A stretch of DNA of 64,000 nucleotides from Thermocaproicibacter sp036260805 (GCA_036260805.1 DATALZ010000084.1:62001-126000), one strand, 5' to 3'; numbered from the stretch's first letter, positions 7,334-16,572 are shown. A program made the numbers and translations. The notes: generated from the letters alone by a model not told the origin.

Positions 7334-8551
7334 ATGGCAGCACATATTGTGAACGAGGCACAGCGGTGCCTCAACTGTAAAGTGCCGCAGTGCAAACAGG
7401 GATGCCCGGTTCATACGCCGATTCCCGAAATGATTCAGGCGCTTCTCACCGGGCATATTGACCAGGCCGGTTTGATGTTGTTTGAAAACAATCCCCTTTC
7501 AATCATATGCTCTTTAGTCTGCAATCACGAAAAACAATGCGAAGGGCATTGCGTGCTCAGCCATAAAGGCAATCCGGTCAACATTAGCAGCATTGAGCAT
7601 TATATTTCTGATAATTATCTGGATAAGATAAAATTCCACCCCGAAAGCAGAAAAAACAAGAGAGTTGCCATAATCGGTTCCGGGCCTGCCGGTATTACCA
7701 TTTCAATTTTATTGACGCAGCGGGGATATGACGTTACCTTGTTTGACAGCCGCGATGAAATTGGAGGAGTTCTGCATTATGGGATTCCGGAGTTTCGGCT
7801 CCCCAAAAAAATTCTAAGCCGATATAAGAAAGAACTGTTGTCTCTCGGCGTAAAAATCCGCCCGAATACAACAATCGGCGGTGCTCTCAGTATTGACGAT
7901 TTATTCCGTGACGGTTATCAGTCAATCTTTATCGGCACAGGGGTTTGGCGGCCAAGCACGCTGAAGATTCCGGGTGAAAGTTTAGGTAACGTTCACTTTG
8001 CAATCGACTACCTGTGCAATCCGGACAGTTATGACCTGGGTGAAAACGTGGCCATCATAGGCGCCGGAAATACCGCGATGGATGTTGCGAGGACGGTGCT
8101 CCGCAAGGGGGCGAAACAGGTTACTGTATACGCTCACTCAAATGAAATAACCGCCAGTTCAACAGAGTTTGAATATGCCAAGCTGGACGGAGTTATTTTT
8201 CAGTATTTAAAAATTGCGACGCGTATTTCCGACGACGGGCCCTATTTTAAGGATGCCGTTCTGGATCAAGACGGCAATATAGAGGCTGCAGAGAACAGTG
8301 AAAAATTATATTCTGCCGATTCTACCATCATTTCAATCGGTCAGGGGCCAAAAAATAAAATTGTGTCTACTACATGGGGCATCGATGTGAATGAACAGGG
8401 CCTTTTGGTTACGGATCAATTCGGGATGACCACGAGAACAGGAATTTTCGCATGCGGAGACGTCGTTCACGGCGCGAAAACAGTGGTTGAAGCAGTAAAA
8501 TACGCCAAATTAGTCGCAGATGCTATGGATGCTTACATGGAACGTCTTTAA
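7334..8551 (+). CDS. NAD(P)-dependent oxidoreductase, glutamate synthase small-subunit-like (GltD/NfnB family)
   Basis: A 405-residue flavoprotein. The N-terminal 100 residues hold the two cysteine clusters of the GltD family, CLNCKVPQCKQGCP and CSLVCNHEKQCEGHC, which bind [4Fe-4S] centres. Two Rossmann sites follow: GSGPAG near residue 114, expected to bind FAD, and GAGNTA near residue 244, expected to bind NAD(P)H. The C-terminal block GIFACGDVVHGAKTVVEAV is typical. No large GltB subunit or NfnA partner lies in the window, so it may act alone or with a distant partner. A clean GGAGG precedes the ATG. It starts 49 bases after fbp and may be cotranscribed with it. Confidence 0.82.
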   Translation: MAAHIVNEAQRCLNCKVPQCKQGCPVHTPIPEMIQALLTGHIDQAGLMLFENNPLSIICSLVCNHEKQCEGHCVLSHKGNPVNISSIEHYISDNYLDKIKFHPESRKNKRVAIIGSGPAGITISILLTQRGYDVTLFDSRDEIGGVLHYGIPEFRLPKKILSRYKKELLSLGVKIRPNTTIGGALSIDDLFRDGYQSIFIGTGVWRPSTLKIPGESLGNVHFAIDYLCNPDSYDLGENVAIIGAGNTAMDVARTVLRKGAKQVTVYAHSNEITASSTEFEYAKLDGVIFQYLKIATRISDDGPYFKDAVLDQDGNIEAAENSEKLYSADSTIISIGQGPKNKIVSTTWGIDVNEQGLLVTDQFGMTTRTGIFACGDVVHGAKTVVEAVKYAKLVADAMDAYMERL

Positions 8552-8599
8552 TCTGCGTCTTTTTCTTCTCTGCCCTGTTCTAAGTGCAAAGGGACACAA

Positions 8600-8632
8600 G
8601 AAACGGGCGGGAGCGTAGCTCCCGCCCGTTTC
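8600..8632 (+). terminator. Strong hairpin after the GltD-like gene
   Basis: GAAACGGGCGGGAGC (8600-8614) and GCTCCCGCCCGTTTC (8618-8632) form a perfect 15-bp stem with a 3-base loop. It is about 50 bases after the stop codon. No T-run follows, but the very stable stem and the convergent layout suggest termination. Confidence 0.7.
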
Positions 8633-8645
8633 TGCCGAATATCTA

Positions 8646-8680
8646 AGCAGCACCCGGTTTTACCGGATGCTGCTCTTTTA
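8646..8680. terminator. Hairpin between convergent genes, probable bidirectional terminator
   Basis: AGCAGCA-C-CCGGT pairs with ACCGG-A-TGCTGCT around a TTT loop (8646-8674), followed by CTTTTA on the plus strand. It lies between the plus-strand oxidoreductase gene and the minus-strand chemoreceptor gene, and could end either. Confidence 0.65.
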
Positions 8681-8723
8681 TAGGATAAACCGGATCACAA
8701 TAATCCGTGGTTTACTGCAAGGG

Positions 8724-10784
8724 TTATTCTGCCTGCGCCTCTGCAAGCTGGAACCTTGCGAGCGTATCGTTCAGAGACGCTGCCAGTTTGTTCAGTTCCT
8801 CGCTGGTTGCGGCACTTTCTTCCGCCGTAGCGGAGTTTGTCTGAACCACCGCGGAAATCTGTTCTACATTGCCGTCTACCATACGTACCGATTCCGCCTG
8901 TTCGCCTGCGGAGGAAGAAATAGACTGAAGCAGGTCGCTCATCTTCTTGACCGTTTCAATTACATTCTTCAAATAATCTGCAGTCTCTTCCGCAATCTTC
9001 TGGCCATCCTGAACCGCGTCCGCCGAATCCTGAATCAACGCCGACGTGCTCTTTACGGCTTCCGCGCTGCGGTTTGCGAGATTGCGTACCTCGTCTGCAA
9101 CAACGGAGAATCCTTTTCCGGCTTCACCGGCCCTTGCAGCCTCAACCGCTGCATTCAGGGCAAGAATATTGGTCTGGAAGGCAATGTCCTGAATTGTTTT
9201 GATGATCTTTTCAATTTTACTGGAAGACTCTCTGATTTTATCCATGGCGGAAGCCATACGGTTAATCCGTGCCGTACCGCCGGAAACATCTTCCACAGCC
9301 TGGTTGGAAAGCTCGTTGGCCTGGGACGCGCTCTGTGCGCTCCTGTCCGCCTGTTCCGCAATTTTCCGCACGGAAGTGGAGAGTTCCTGAATCGTTCCGC
9401 TCTGCTCGGAAGCGCCCTGCGCCAAAGCCTGAGAAGCGCCCGCCATCTGCTGCGAACCGCCGGCAACCTGTTCCGCCGTACTGTGAATTTCCGTGAACGT
9501 ATCGTTCATAGACGCTGTAATCGTGTCCAGGGCGTCTTTTATTGCGGCAAAATCGCCTTTGTATTCCAGTTCGCTGTGCGCGGTAAAATCTCCTTGTGCC
9601 ATGGAGCCGAGCACCGTGGAAATATCGCCGATATATGCGTTCAAAGACTCAATCGTTCCACGGAACGTGTTGGAAAGTCTTTGAATTTCATCACGGGTAT
9701 GTACCTTTGGAACCTCGCTGTGCAGGTCACCTTCTGCAAGAGTTTCAATTCGTTTTACCAGACCGACAATCGGCTTTACAACCGGATTGGCAATCAGGAT
9801 GGAGAACACAATGGAAACAATAATAAAGAGAAGCGCCGTGCCGACAATCCAGTAGATGGATTGGTAGAAACTGCTCATCATTTCACTTACATCGGCAACA
9901 ACAGCCATAGACCAGTCTGTACCGGAAATCGGGGCATAGAATACGTACTTCTGCGCTCCATCGGCCTGGATATATTTACTGTCGGCACGATGGATGACCA
10001 TGTTCTGAACGACGGATCCCATATCCTTATATGACGAGTCCTTTTTTGCAAGCTGAATATAATTGACTTCATCCATAGCTTTATTGGCATCTTTGTGTGC
10101 AATAATCTTACCGTTTTCATCCACAATAAAGCCATAGCCGTTGTCTCCGATGGATACGCCGCTGATTACCTGATTAAACGTGCCAAGCGGCATAAATCCG
10201 TAAACAATACCGTCATAGTTTGTGCCGTTGTTAATTTTGGAAGAAACACAGAGGACCATGGAGCCGTCCTGAAGTTTCATTGTGGAGGAAAGCGAAGTTG
10301 CACCGAAGACCGCCTTGGTAAAATAGTCTTCCTTGCTGATATCTTTCCCGTCCAGAGTCTTGCCGTTTGAATCGGCAATGCCGCCGCTGGTGAAGCCTGC
10401 GCTGCTTAAAAGGGAACTCAGCGTAGACAGCCATGTTGATTTCTGCGCAGGATCCGTAATACTTGGATTGGCTGCAATTGCCTGCATGCTCGTCTTGTAG
10501 GTTTGAATTGAATTTTTTACAGAATCGTCATAGGCCAGTGCAATCCTTGTAACCTGCTTTTCCAGGTTATCTTTCTGGCTGCGGTAAAACAATACGCACA
10601 TAATCATGGAAATTGCAACGCTGACCGCAACGGTAAGGCAGAGCATGCTTCCGAGAAGGCGTCTCCGAATTGTTCTTCCTTTTTTCTCCTTGATTGTTCC
10701 TTGTTTTTTGCGAAGTTTTGGGAGATGAAAGTTCAGCTTAAAATGAATGCGTGGAATTTTTATGGTAGGTTTTTTCAATTTCAT
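8724..10784 (-). CDS. Methyl-accepting chemotaxis protein with Cache-type sensor
   Basis: A 686-residue chemoreceptor. A first membrane span lies at about residues 45-67. An extracytoplasmic region of about 245 residues resembles a double Cache domain (GYGFIVDENGKIIAHKDANK is a typical PAS/Cache strand pair). A second span follows near 312-335, then a HAMP domain and the MCP signalling domain with hairpin tip EKIIKTIQDIAFQTNILALN and AARAGEAGKGFSVVADEVR. It reports an unknown small molecule to CheA through CheW. Unusually, the cytoplasmic N-terminus is about 42 residues long with 17 Lys/Arg. It lies downstream of cheB after a 200-base gap. Confidence 0.93.
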   Translation of the reverse strand: MKLKKPTIKIPRIHFKLNFHLPKLRKKQGTIKEKKGRTIRRRLLGSMLCLTVAVSVAISMIMCVLFYRSQKDNLEKQVTRIALAYDDSVKNSIQTYKTSMQAIAANPSITDPAQKSTWLSTLSSLLSSAGFTSGGIADSNGKTLDGKDISKEDYFTKAVFGATSLSSTMKLQDGSMVLCVSSKINNGTNYDGIVYGFMPLGTFNQVISGVSIGDNGYGFIVDENGKIIAHKDANKAMDEVNYIQLAKKDSSYKDMGSVVQNMVIHRADSKYIQADGAQKYVFYAPISGTDWSMAVVADVSEMMSSFYQSIYWIVGTALLFIIVSIVFSILIANPVVKPIVGLVKRIETLAEGDLHSEVPKVHTRDEIQRLSNTFRGTIESLNAYIGDISTVLGSMAQGDFTAHSELEYKGDFAAIKDALDTITASMNDTFTEIHSTAEQVAGGSQQMAGASQALAQGASEQSGTIQELSTSVRKIAEQADRSAQSASQANELSNQAVEDVSGGTARINRMASAMDKIRESSSKIEKIIKTIQDIAFQTNILALNAAVEAARAGEAGKGFSVVADEVRNLANRSAEAVKSTSALIQDSADAVQDGQKIAEETADYLKNVIETVKKMSDLLQSISSSAGEQAESVRMVDGNVEQISAVVQTNSATAEESAATSEELNKLAASLNDTLARFQLAEAQAE

Positions 10785-10892
10785 AATTCGACTCTGCTCC
10801 TAACATATAAAAATGATGACAGTCCTGCCGCTCTTAACCTTTTCAATACGAAACAGTTTGATCTGTTCTACGGCGGGATTGCATATAATAAG

Positions 10893-10923
10893 CCGGCGGA
10901 GGTCCTCTTATCCCCTGCCGGCG
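10893..10923 (-). terminator. GC-rich hairpin between cheB and the chemoreceptor gene
   Basis: GCCGGC at 10893-10898 is mirrored at 10918-10923, and the stem can be extended with mismatches. It sits in the 202-base gap after cheB on the minus strand. No T-run follows, so terminator function is weakly supported. A second small inverted repeat, AACAG/CTGTT, lies at 10853-10868. I find no clear promoter for the chemoreceptor in the gap. Confidence 0.35.
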
Positions 10924-10986
10924 GACAGCCATCAAAAACAGCAGTCAATTCGAATGTTCAATTTTCAAACTGCAGAGTGTTATATA

Positions 10987-12030
10987 TTACCTTGTTTTCT
11001 GAACCAGAATTCCCGCTATTTTGCTGCATGGAGCCTGCTGCATCACGGCGCCGATATCGTAAGCCGCCATGGGCATTCCATAAACGACGCAGGATTCCCG
11101 ATCCTGGCCGACGGTATATGCACCGGCATTTCGCATATGAAGCAATCCTTCCGCGCCGTCACGGCCCATACCGGTCAGGATAACACCAATTGCATCCGAG
11201 CCTGCGCACGCCGCCGCGGAATCGAACAGCACCCCGACAGACGGACAGTGACCATTTACTTTGTCCCCCTGAGCGCAGTGCACGTAATAACCCCGTGAAT
11301 CTTTTTTCAGGTACATATGAAGCCCCCCGGCCGCTACCAGAGCGGTTCCGGGTTCTACGCGGTCTCCGTCCTTCGCTTCGGATACCCTTAACTTGGAAAT
11401 CCGATTCAAACGTTCCGCATACATTTTTGTAAAATCTGCCGGCATGTGCTGAACAATGACAATCCCAGGCATATCCCCGGGAAGCTGTTCCAGGATCTGC
11501 GCCGTTGCTTCGGTGCCTCCCGTCGATGCGCCAATCGCAATCACATGGTAGTGCGAGTTGGAACTTTGGGAAGGAACTACTGCCGGACGTATTGTTTCCG
11601 TTATCTTTGGCTCTACAGCGCGTTTCACCAACGAGGGCTGCGCTGCCAGTTTTACTTTTACGCAGATTTCATTGCAGAACGATGCAAGCCCACCCTTGGA
11701 ACGAAGCTCCGGCAGCTTGATGAACTCGGCGTTATACTGGCGGATTGTTTCATCCGTTGCCGGTTTTCCCGGGCCAATTGCAATAAAAGGGATGGAGCAG
11801 AAAGAGCGCAGCCGACCCATTTGCGCGGCAAGCGTTTCCCCGCTCCCCGGGATTTCATTGAGAATGATTACGTCGGGCGACAGGCTTTTGATCAGTTCTT
11901 CGGAACTTTCGCCTTTTTTCGGCGGTTCAAGAACACGTATGCCGGAATCACCGTGCATTGCCTGCTGCAGCGCTGTCTGAAAGGGCATGGAATCGTCCAA
12001 TATCAAGACACGAACGGTATTTATCTGCAT
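10987..12030 (-). CDS. cheB: Protein-glutamate methylesterase CheB with degenerate receiver
   Basis: A 347-residue protein that removes methyl groups from chemoreceptors and deamidates glutamines. The methylesterase domain (about residues 160-345) is intact: S169 in AIGASTGG, H195 in VQHMPADF and D291 in TGMGRDGAEG form the catalytic triad. The N-terminal receiver (about residues 5-125) keeps the acidic pair D12-D13. The phospho-acceptor Asp is replaced by N58 (DVIILNEIPG), and the usual Ser/Thr after strand 4 is also missing. It therefore should not be activated by CheA phosphotransfer in the normal way. It starts 12 bases after cheR. Confidence 0.93.
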   Translation of the reverse strand: MQINTVRVLILDDSMPFQTALQQAMHGDSGIRVLEPPKKGESSEELIKSLSPDVIILNEIPGSGETLAAQMGRLRSFCSIPFIAIGPGKPATDETIRQYNAEFIKLPELRSKGGLASFCNEICVKVKLAAQPSLVKRAVEPKITETIRPAVVPSQSSNSHYHVIAIGASTGGTEATAQILEQLPGDMPGIVIVQHMPADFTKMYAERLNRISKLRVSEAKDGDRVEPGTALVAAGGLHMYLKKDSRGYYVHCAQGDKVNGHCPSVGVLFDSAAACAGSDAIGVILTGMGRDGAEGLLHMRNAGAYTVGQDRESCVVYGMPMAAYDIGAVMQQAPCSKIAGILVQKTR

Positions 12031-12042
12031 TGAGGTTCCTTG

Positions 12043-12840
12043 TTATCCTTTCTGATAAATTGAAGGCTCTATGTACTTAAAATCCGCGGCATCCCTCTGA
12101 ATCGTCTCGGAATGCCCAATAAACAAATATCCGCCGGGCTTGAGGACATTGTAGAATTTTCGCACCAGCTCGTTTTTCGTTTCCTGCCGGAAGTAGATCA
12201 TTACATTCCTGCAGAAGATGAGGTCAAACTGGTTCTGAAAATGAAAGTCTTCCATCAGATTCAGTCGCTTAAAAATGACTTCTCGTTTGACTTCGTCACT
12301 CAGCAGATACGTTTCCCCTGATTTGCTGAAATAAAGATTTTCCCACGAAGCGGGAAGGTTCTTCAGGGATTCCGCCGAATAAACTCCTGCCTGAGCGCTT
12401 TCCAGCACATGCATGGAAATGTCGGTTGCAAGCATCCGGTAATCCCAGCCGGAATTGCGCCCAAAGTAGTCTTTCATGGTCATTACAGCCGTGTAAGCTT
12501 CTTCGCCCGTGGAACAACCCGCGCTCCAGATGCGCAGATTGTGCGTTTTGTTCGTCTTCTCCTGCTGCGGCAGAATCACATTTTTCAAATAGTCAAAATG
12601 GCTGGGTTCGCGCATGAAATAGGTGTGGTTGGTAGTGAGTTTGTTCAGCATTGTGTTCAATTCGTTACTGTCACGCCGAATCAGATTAAAATACTCGGTG
12701 AAGTTCTCCATTTTCTTTTCACAGAGCACCGAATACATCCTCGCTTCAATCAGAAGCCGCTTCTTGCTGAGGTCAATTCCGAAATTCGACTGAATAAACG
12801 CTACCAATTCATGAAATTCCTGATCTGTCAGTTGTATCAT
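12043..12840 (-). CDS. cheR: Chemotaxis protein methyltransferase CheR
   Basis: A 265-residue protein that uses S-adenosylmethionine to methylate glutamates on chemoreceptors. The N-terminal helical domain (about residues 1-75) is followed by the methyltransferase fold. The SAM-binding loop is in IWSAGCSTGEEAYTAVM, with IFCRNVMIYF as the second family block. The start at 12840 (MIQLTDQEF) follows GGATGGAG at good spacing; the upstream ATG at 12864 has no ribosome binding site. It lies between cheA and cheB in one operon. Confidence 0.95.
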   Translation of the reverse strand: MIQLTDQEFHELVAFIQSNFGIDLSKKRLLIEARMYSVLCEKKMENFTEYFNLIRRDSNELNTMLNKLTTNHTYFMREPSHFDYLKNVILPQQEKTNKTHNLRIWSAGCSTGEEAYTAVMTMKDYFGRNSGWDYRMLATDISMHVLESAQAGVYSAESLKNLPASWENLYFSKSGETYLLSDEVKREVIFKRLNLMEDFHFQNQFDLIFCRNVMIYFRQETKNELVRKFYNVLKPGGYLFIGHSETIQRDAADFKYIEPSIYQKG

Positions 12841-12899
12841 AATAACTCCATCCAAACCGGTCATCGCTGAAAAAATCAGGATATACCATTTTTATTATA

Positions 12900-14984
12900 T
12901 CAATTGTCGTTGTAAAGATTCTGAACGTTGAGGATCAGGCTGATGCTGCCGTCGCCAAGAATCGCGCAGCCGTCAATGCCGGATTTCCGCACACGGAACT
13001 GGTTCAGATAGGTTGGAAGAGTCTTAACCACAACCTGCTGCTCCCCAAGAAGAGCGTCTGCAAAAATGCAGTAGGCATTGTCGTGTGTTCCAACCAAGAT
13101 CACAATTCCGTTTGCAATATCGGTTACTTCCGTATCGATCTTATAGGATTTATGCAGGCGGACAAGCGGATAATACTTGTCGCGGACCATAATGATTTCG
13201 TGCATGTCAGTATCATACATGATGCTGTCGTCCGATGCTTTGAACGATTGGCGAATGTTTTTAATCGGGATGGTAAACATGGTATCACCGACCGAAATCT
13301 TCATTCCGTTGATAATCGCCAGCGTAAGCGGAATCTTAAAGGTTGTCTTCGTGCCTTGGCCCGGTGTGCTGTCGATGGAGACTTCACCGCCGATTTTTTC
13401 AACATTTTCCTTTACAACATCCATGCCGACGCCGCGCCCGGAGAACTCGGTAACGACTTCATTGGTGGAAAATCCCGGCATCAAAAGAAACTGGTAAATC
13501 TCCTGGTCGGTATATTCCCCAGCGGGCTTTGTAAGCATTCCCTTCTTCTGTGCCTTGTTCAGCACCGCGTCACGATTGATGCCTGCGCCGTCGTCGGTAA
13601 CGCTGATTAAAATATCGCCGCCGGTGTTCTGCGCCGAAAGGGTAATGGTTCCGACTTCCGGTTTGCCCGCTTTGATTCTTTCCGCTTTTGATTCAATTCC
13701 GTGATCCATTGAATTGCGCACAAGGTGCATAATAGGATCGGAGATACTGTCGACAATCGTCTTGTCGACTTCGGTTTCTTCGCCGATCAGTACAAGCTGA
13801 GCGTCCTTTTCCAGCTTTTTGCTCATATCGCGGACAATACGGTTCATCTTCTGGAAAACGGTGGAAATTGGAACCATTCGGATGGACATGACAATTTCCT
13901 GCAGCTCATCGGTCAGCTTGCGAAGCTGGCGGGATGCTTTGGTAAAGTTATTGTCGAGTCCCGCTTCCTGCAGCGTGGGATTGGAAGTGACCATGGATTC
14001 GGTAATGACGATTTCGCCCATTAAATCCATCAGGTTGTCCAGTTTGGAAAGGTTTACGTTGATGAGGCTCTGCTTTACTGGAGCACGAACCTGCATTGCA
14101 GCGTTCTGCTGGGGATTTTTCACGCCCGCATCCGTTTTTTTATCGTCCGTGGCTGCCGCAGTCGGCAGAGGAGTAATTTCGCTGTAATTCTTCGTATATG
14201 TGAAATGCTCTATGACAGGCAGTGCCTTATTCAAATCTTCCTTGGAAGCAAAGAAGAGGAAAAATCCGTCGCGGATAACCACGTTCGCAGTAGCAGGATT
14301 GGTTTCAATATCATTCGGCGAATATTCCAAGCTGTTTACAACATCCTGAATATCATTCACAAGCATAAAGGCACGCAGGTTGGCCATCTGCGCTTCTTCA
14401 TCAAAATAGACCCGCACGGCAAAGGGGAATCCTTTTTCTGTTTCCTGTTTCAGAACGCTGTCGTCGGCAATATGTTCCGCACTCTGCTGGGCTGCCTCAG
14501 GAGCCGCCTGGTCCTCGGCTGCTTTTTCCGGAGCGGGAGCAGAAGCCGCGGCAGGAGCCGAAGCTGGTTCTGACCCGGAATTTCCGGAAATCTTTTTGAG
14601 AAAATCATTAATTTCCTGCTCAAAAGTGCCGATATCTGTAGTAAGCGGCTGTCCTCCGCGGACCTTTTCGGTTTCCGCCTTCAAAAAGTCGCTTGAACGG
14701 AACATCAGATCAATCAGGTCTTCGATAAAATCTTTTGCTACGCCTTTTTCCCGCACGAAGGAGAATAAGTCTTCCATCTTATGGGCAATAACCGTCAGAC
14801 TGTTGAACTGCATCATTGCGGATGAACCCTTGATTGTATGCATGATCCGGAAAATTTCATTGATGCTGTCCTGGTCGAAATTTTTGTTCTTTTCACATGC
14901 AAGCAGAATATCATCCAAATGTTCCAGCAAATCATCGGTTTCAAATAAGAAAACGTCAAGCATGGATTCCATACCGTTGTCCAT
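12900..14984 (-). CDS. cheA: Chemotaxis histidine kinase CheA
   Basis: A 694-residue cytoplasmic kinase that takes receptor input and phosphorylates CheY. The Hpt domain comes first, with phosphorylated H49 in RIMHTIKGSS. An Ala/Pro-rich linker and a CheY-binding P2-like region follow, then the dimerisation domain around NLSKLDNLMDLMGEIVI. The HATPase domain carries the N box LVRNSMDHGIE and the G boxes DDGAGI and GRGVGMD. The C-terminal CheW-like domain is last. The ATG at 14984 was chosen because GGGAGTGAAAATT precedes it; a start at 15029 would add 15 residues. A perfect sigma-D promoter lies just upstream. Confidence 0.96.
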   Translation of the reverse strand: MDNGMESMLDVFLFETDDLLEHLDDILLACEKNKNFDQDSINEIFRIMHTIKGSSAMMQFNSLTVIAHKMEDLFSFVREKGVAKDFIEDLIDLMFRSSDFLKAETEKVRGGQPLTTDIGTFEQEINDFLKKISGNSGSEPASAPAAASAPAPEKAAEDQAAPEAAQQSAEHIADDSVLKQETEKGFPFAVRVYFDEEAQMANLRAFMLVNDIQDVVNSLEYSPNDIETNPATANVVIRDGFFLFFASKEDLNKALPVIEHFTYTKNYSEITPLPTAAATDDKKTDAGVKNPQQNAAMQVRAPVKQSLINVNLSKLDNLMDLMGEIVITESMVTSNPTLQEAGLDNNFTKASRQLRKLTDELQEIVMSIRMVPISTVFQKMNRIVRDMSKKLEKDAQLVLIGEETEVDKTIVDSISDPIMHLVRNSMDHGIESKAERIKAGKPEVGTITLSAQNTGGDILISVTDDGAGINRDAVLNKAQKKGMLTKPAGEYTDQEIYQFLLMPGFSTNEVVTEFSGRGVGMDVVKENVEKIGGEVSIDSTPGQGTKTTFKIPLTLAIINGMKISVGDTMFTIPIKNIRQSFKASDDSIMYDTDMHEIIMVRDKYYPLVRLHKSYKIDTEVTDIANGIVILVGTHDNAYCIFADALLGEQQVVVKTLPTYLNQFRVRKSGIDGCAILGDGSISLILNVQNLYNDN

Positions 14985-15053
14985 AATTTTCACTCCCAAT
15001 TTTATGTCGTTTCTTAGTAAAATCTGCACATATCTATAGTATCAACTATTTCT

Positions 15054-15080
15054 ATATCGGCCGATAAAGGTGATTCTTTA
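15054..15080 (-). promoter_or_regulatory. Sigma-D (FliA) promoter of cheA-cheR-cheB
   Basis: On the minus strand TAAA (15077-15080), 15 bases, then GCCGATAT (15054-15061) is an exact match to the sigma-D/sigma-28 consensus. The -10 box is part of the palindrome TATCGGCCGATA (15055-15066). This also gives GCCGATAA on the plus strand toward the FliK-like gene, but without a -35 match there. Confidence 0.9.
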
Positions 15081-15129
15081 GCAAAAATAACCGAAATCAG
15101 TCAATTTTTTAATGAAAGAAGTGTTTTTC

Positions 15130-16572
15130 ATGCCGGATAATCTGCGCATAACAACACCTGTAGGCAACACTGAAGGAATCAACAAGCCGAATCCGGCTGG
15201 AGAATTACAGCATCTGAATCCCATTAATCCAAACCGTGTCCCAAAAACGAACACCGAAGAAACCGGCGGGCAGGCGGAAGACCTTCTGCTGAACCGCAAC
15301 TCGGTATACAGCCAGTTCATCGAGCAGCTCCTCCAGACACCCAGCCTGACGCAGACTCTGCAGAAACTTTTAAGCGGAATGTTGGCCCAGCAGGGCCTTG
15401 CATCGCTGCAAATGCAGGCGGATTCGCCGCTGCGGCAACTGCTCTCAAGCCTTGCAACGGAAAAGGACGGAGTTCTGGAAAATCTGGCCTTTCAGCAAAA
15501 TGACAGCACCCAATTTACCGGGCCGCTGTTCAAGCTGCTCGGTCAGCTCTCACAGCAGAACAGCGACTCGCAGCTTGACCTTCGCGTTGCGGATTTTCTG
15601 AAGGCCTTCAGCGGATATTTTTCTGCAGAAGAAACGACCCAGGCCATTCTAGGGAACCTTGATGATATAAAATACTCCATTCCACTGCCGTTCGCGAAAA
15701 AGCTGCTGCCGCTCATCGACAAGCTCTCCACCGGTAATGAACCCGGAAACAGCGGTAAAAACGCAGACCGTGTAAATTCCAATCTGGCAGTCATTAAAAA
15801 AGAGATCATCCCCATGCTGGGCGAATACGTGTCGAAAACGAATGATTACGGAAAATCCCGGAATACAATCTCCATGCTGATGCAAAACACAGCAATATTA
15901 AACGAAAGCACCAAAGAGAACCTTGCGGAAAAATTCAACCAGCTGATCCGCTACTGCAAATATAACCTGAAGCTGCCGGACGTTACCGTCGGACTTCTGC
16001 AGCAGATGTTTGCAAAGGAAGTTTATTCGCGTCAGCAGGGTAAGCAGAACGGATTTATGAATGCTCTGACCTCGCTTCTTTCCCATGCTGCGGATAAAAG
16101 CTCACCCGATGGGATCGACAAGGCTGTCCTGCAGGATATTTGTAAATCTTTGGTGCTCGACAACAGCGTTCACATGCCTTTCCAACATATTTTTCTCCCC
16201 GCCGAAATCAATGGAAGGTTCCTTTTCACACAGCTTTGGATTGAAAAGAACGACCCCGATGATGAGCATAAATCAGCTGCGGTCAACAGCCAAAACCCAA
16301 AATCGGTATATCTGACTTTTGACATTCAGGATCTCGGGTATTTTGAAGCGTCCGTCCGGATTCTCGGCAAGCAGGTGACAATGAAGCTCGCATGCCCGCC
16401 GACGCTGAACCGGCTGCACGGTGAAATTCGTACCGGCATTACGCACATTCTGGAGAATAACGGGCTATCGGCTGAAAACATAAAGCTTTCCGCCTGCACG
16501 AGTCCGCAGGTTCCGCAGATCATTATGGATAAAATTCAGGAAAGGAAGCATGCAGTCAATGTCTCAGTTTGA
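15130..16572 (+). CDS. FliK-like flagellar protein (YlqG-type)
   Basis: A protein of about 480 residues starting at MPDNLRITTP; an ATG at 15112 would add six residues. No confident name is possible for the N-terminal part, which is Gln/Leu-rich and helical. The last 110 or so residues (VYLTFDIQDLGYFEASVRIL through LNRLHGEIRTGITHILENNG) resemble the C-terminal domain of FliK hook-length control proteins. It overlaps by 23 bases with a stand-alone FlhB tail gene. Bacillus has the same pair as ylqG-ylqH. It may help regulate the export gate, but this is inference. A second, canonical fliK lies at 42 kb. Confidence 0.6.
   Translation: MPDNLRITTPVGNTEGINKPNPAGELQHLNPINPNRVPKTNTEETGGQAEDLLLNRNSVYSQFIEQLLQTPSLTQTLQKLLSGMLAQQGLASLQMQADSPLRQLLSSLATEKDGVLENLAFQQNDSTQFTGPLFKLLGQLSQQNSDSQLDLRVADFLKAFSGYFSAEETTQAILGNLDDIKYSIPLPFAKKLLPLIDKLSTGNEPGNSGKNADRVNSNLAVIKKEIIPMLGEYVSKTNDYGKSRNTISMLMQNTAILNESTKENLAEKFNQLIRYCKYNLKLPDVTVGLLQQMFAKEVYSRQQGKQNGFMNALTSLLSHAADKSSPDGIDKAVLQDICKSLVLDNSVHMPFQHIFLPAEINGRFLFTQLWIEKNDPDDEHKSAAVNSQNPKSVYLTFDIQDLGYFEASVRILGKQVTMKLACPPTLNRLHGEIRTGITHILENNGLSAENIKLSACTSPQVPQIIMDKIQERKHAVNVSV

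Noticed and set aside
8667..10034. 455-codon open frame on the plus strand opposite the chemoreceptor gene
   Set aside because: It is the antisense of a clear chemoreceptor gene, has Arg/Cys-rich nonsense-like composition and no domain.
10785..10986. Possible c-di-GMP riboswitch in the gap before the chemoreceptor gene
   Set aside because: I looked for the GEMM core and tetraloop-receptor pattern on both strands and did not find it; only a simple GC-rich hairpin is present.
15055..15066. TATCGGCCGATA palindrome as a two-way sigma-D promoter
   Set aside because: The plus-strand direction has a -10 match only; no TAAA-like -35 lies 15 bases upstream, so only the cheA direction was called.
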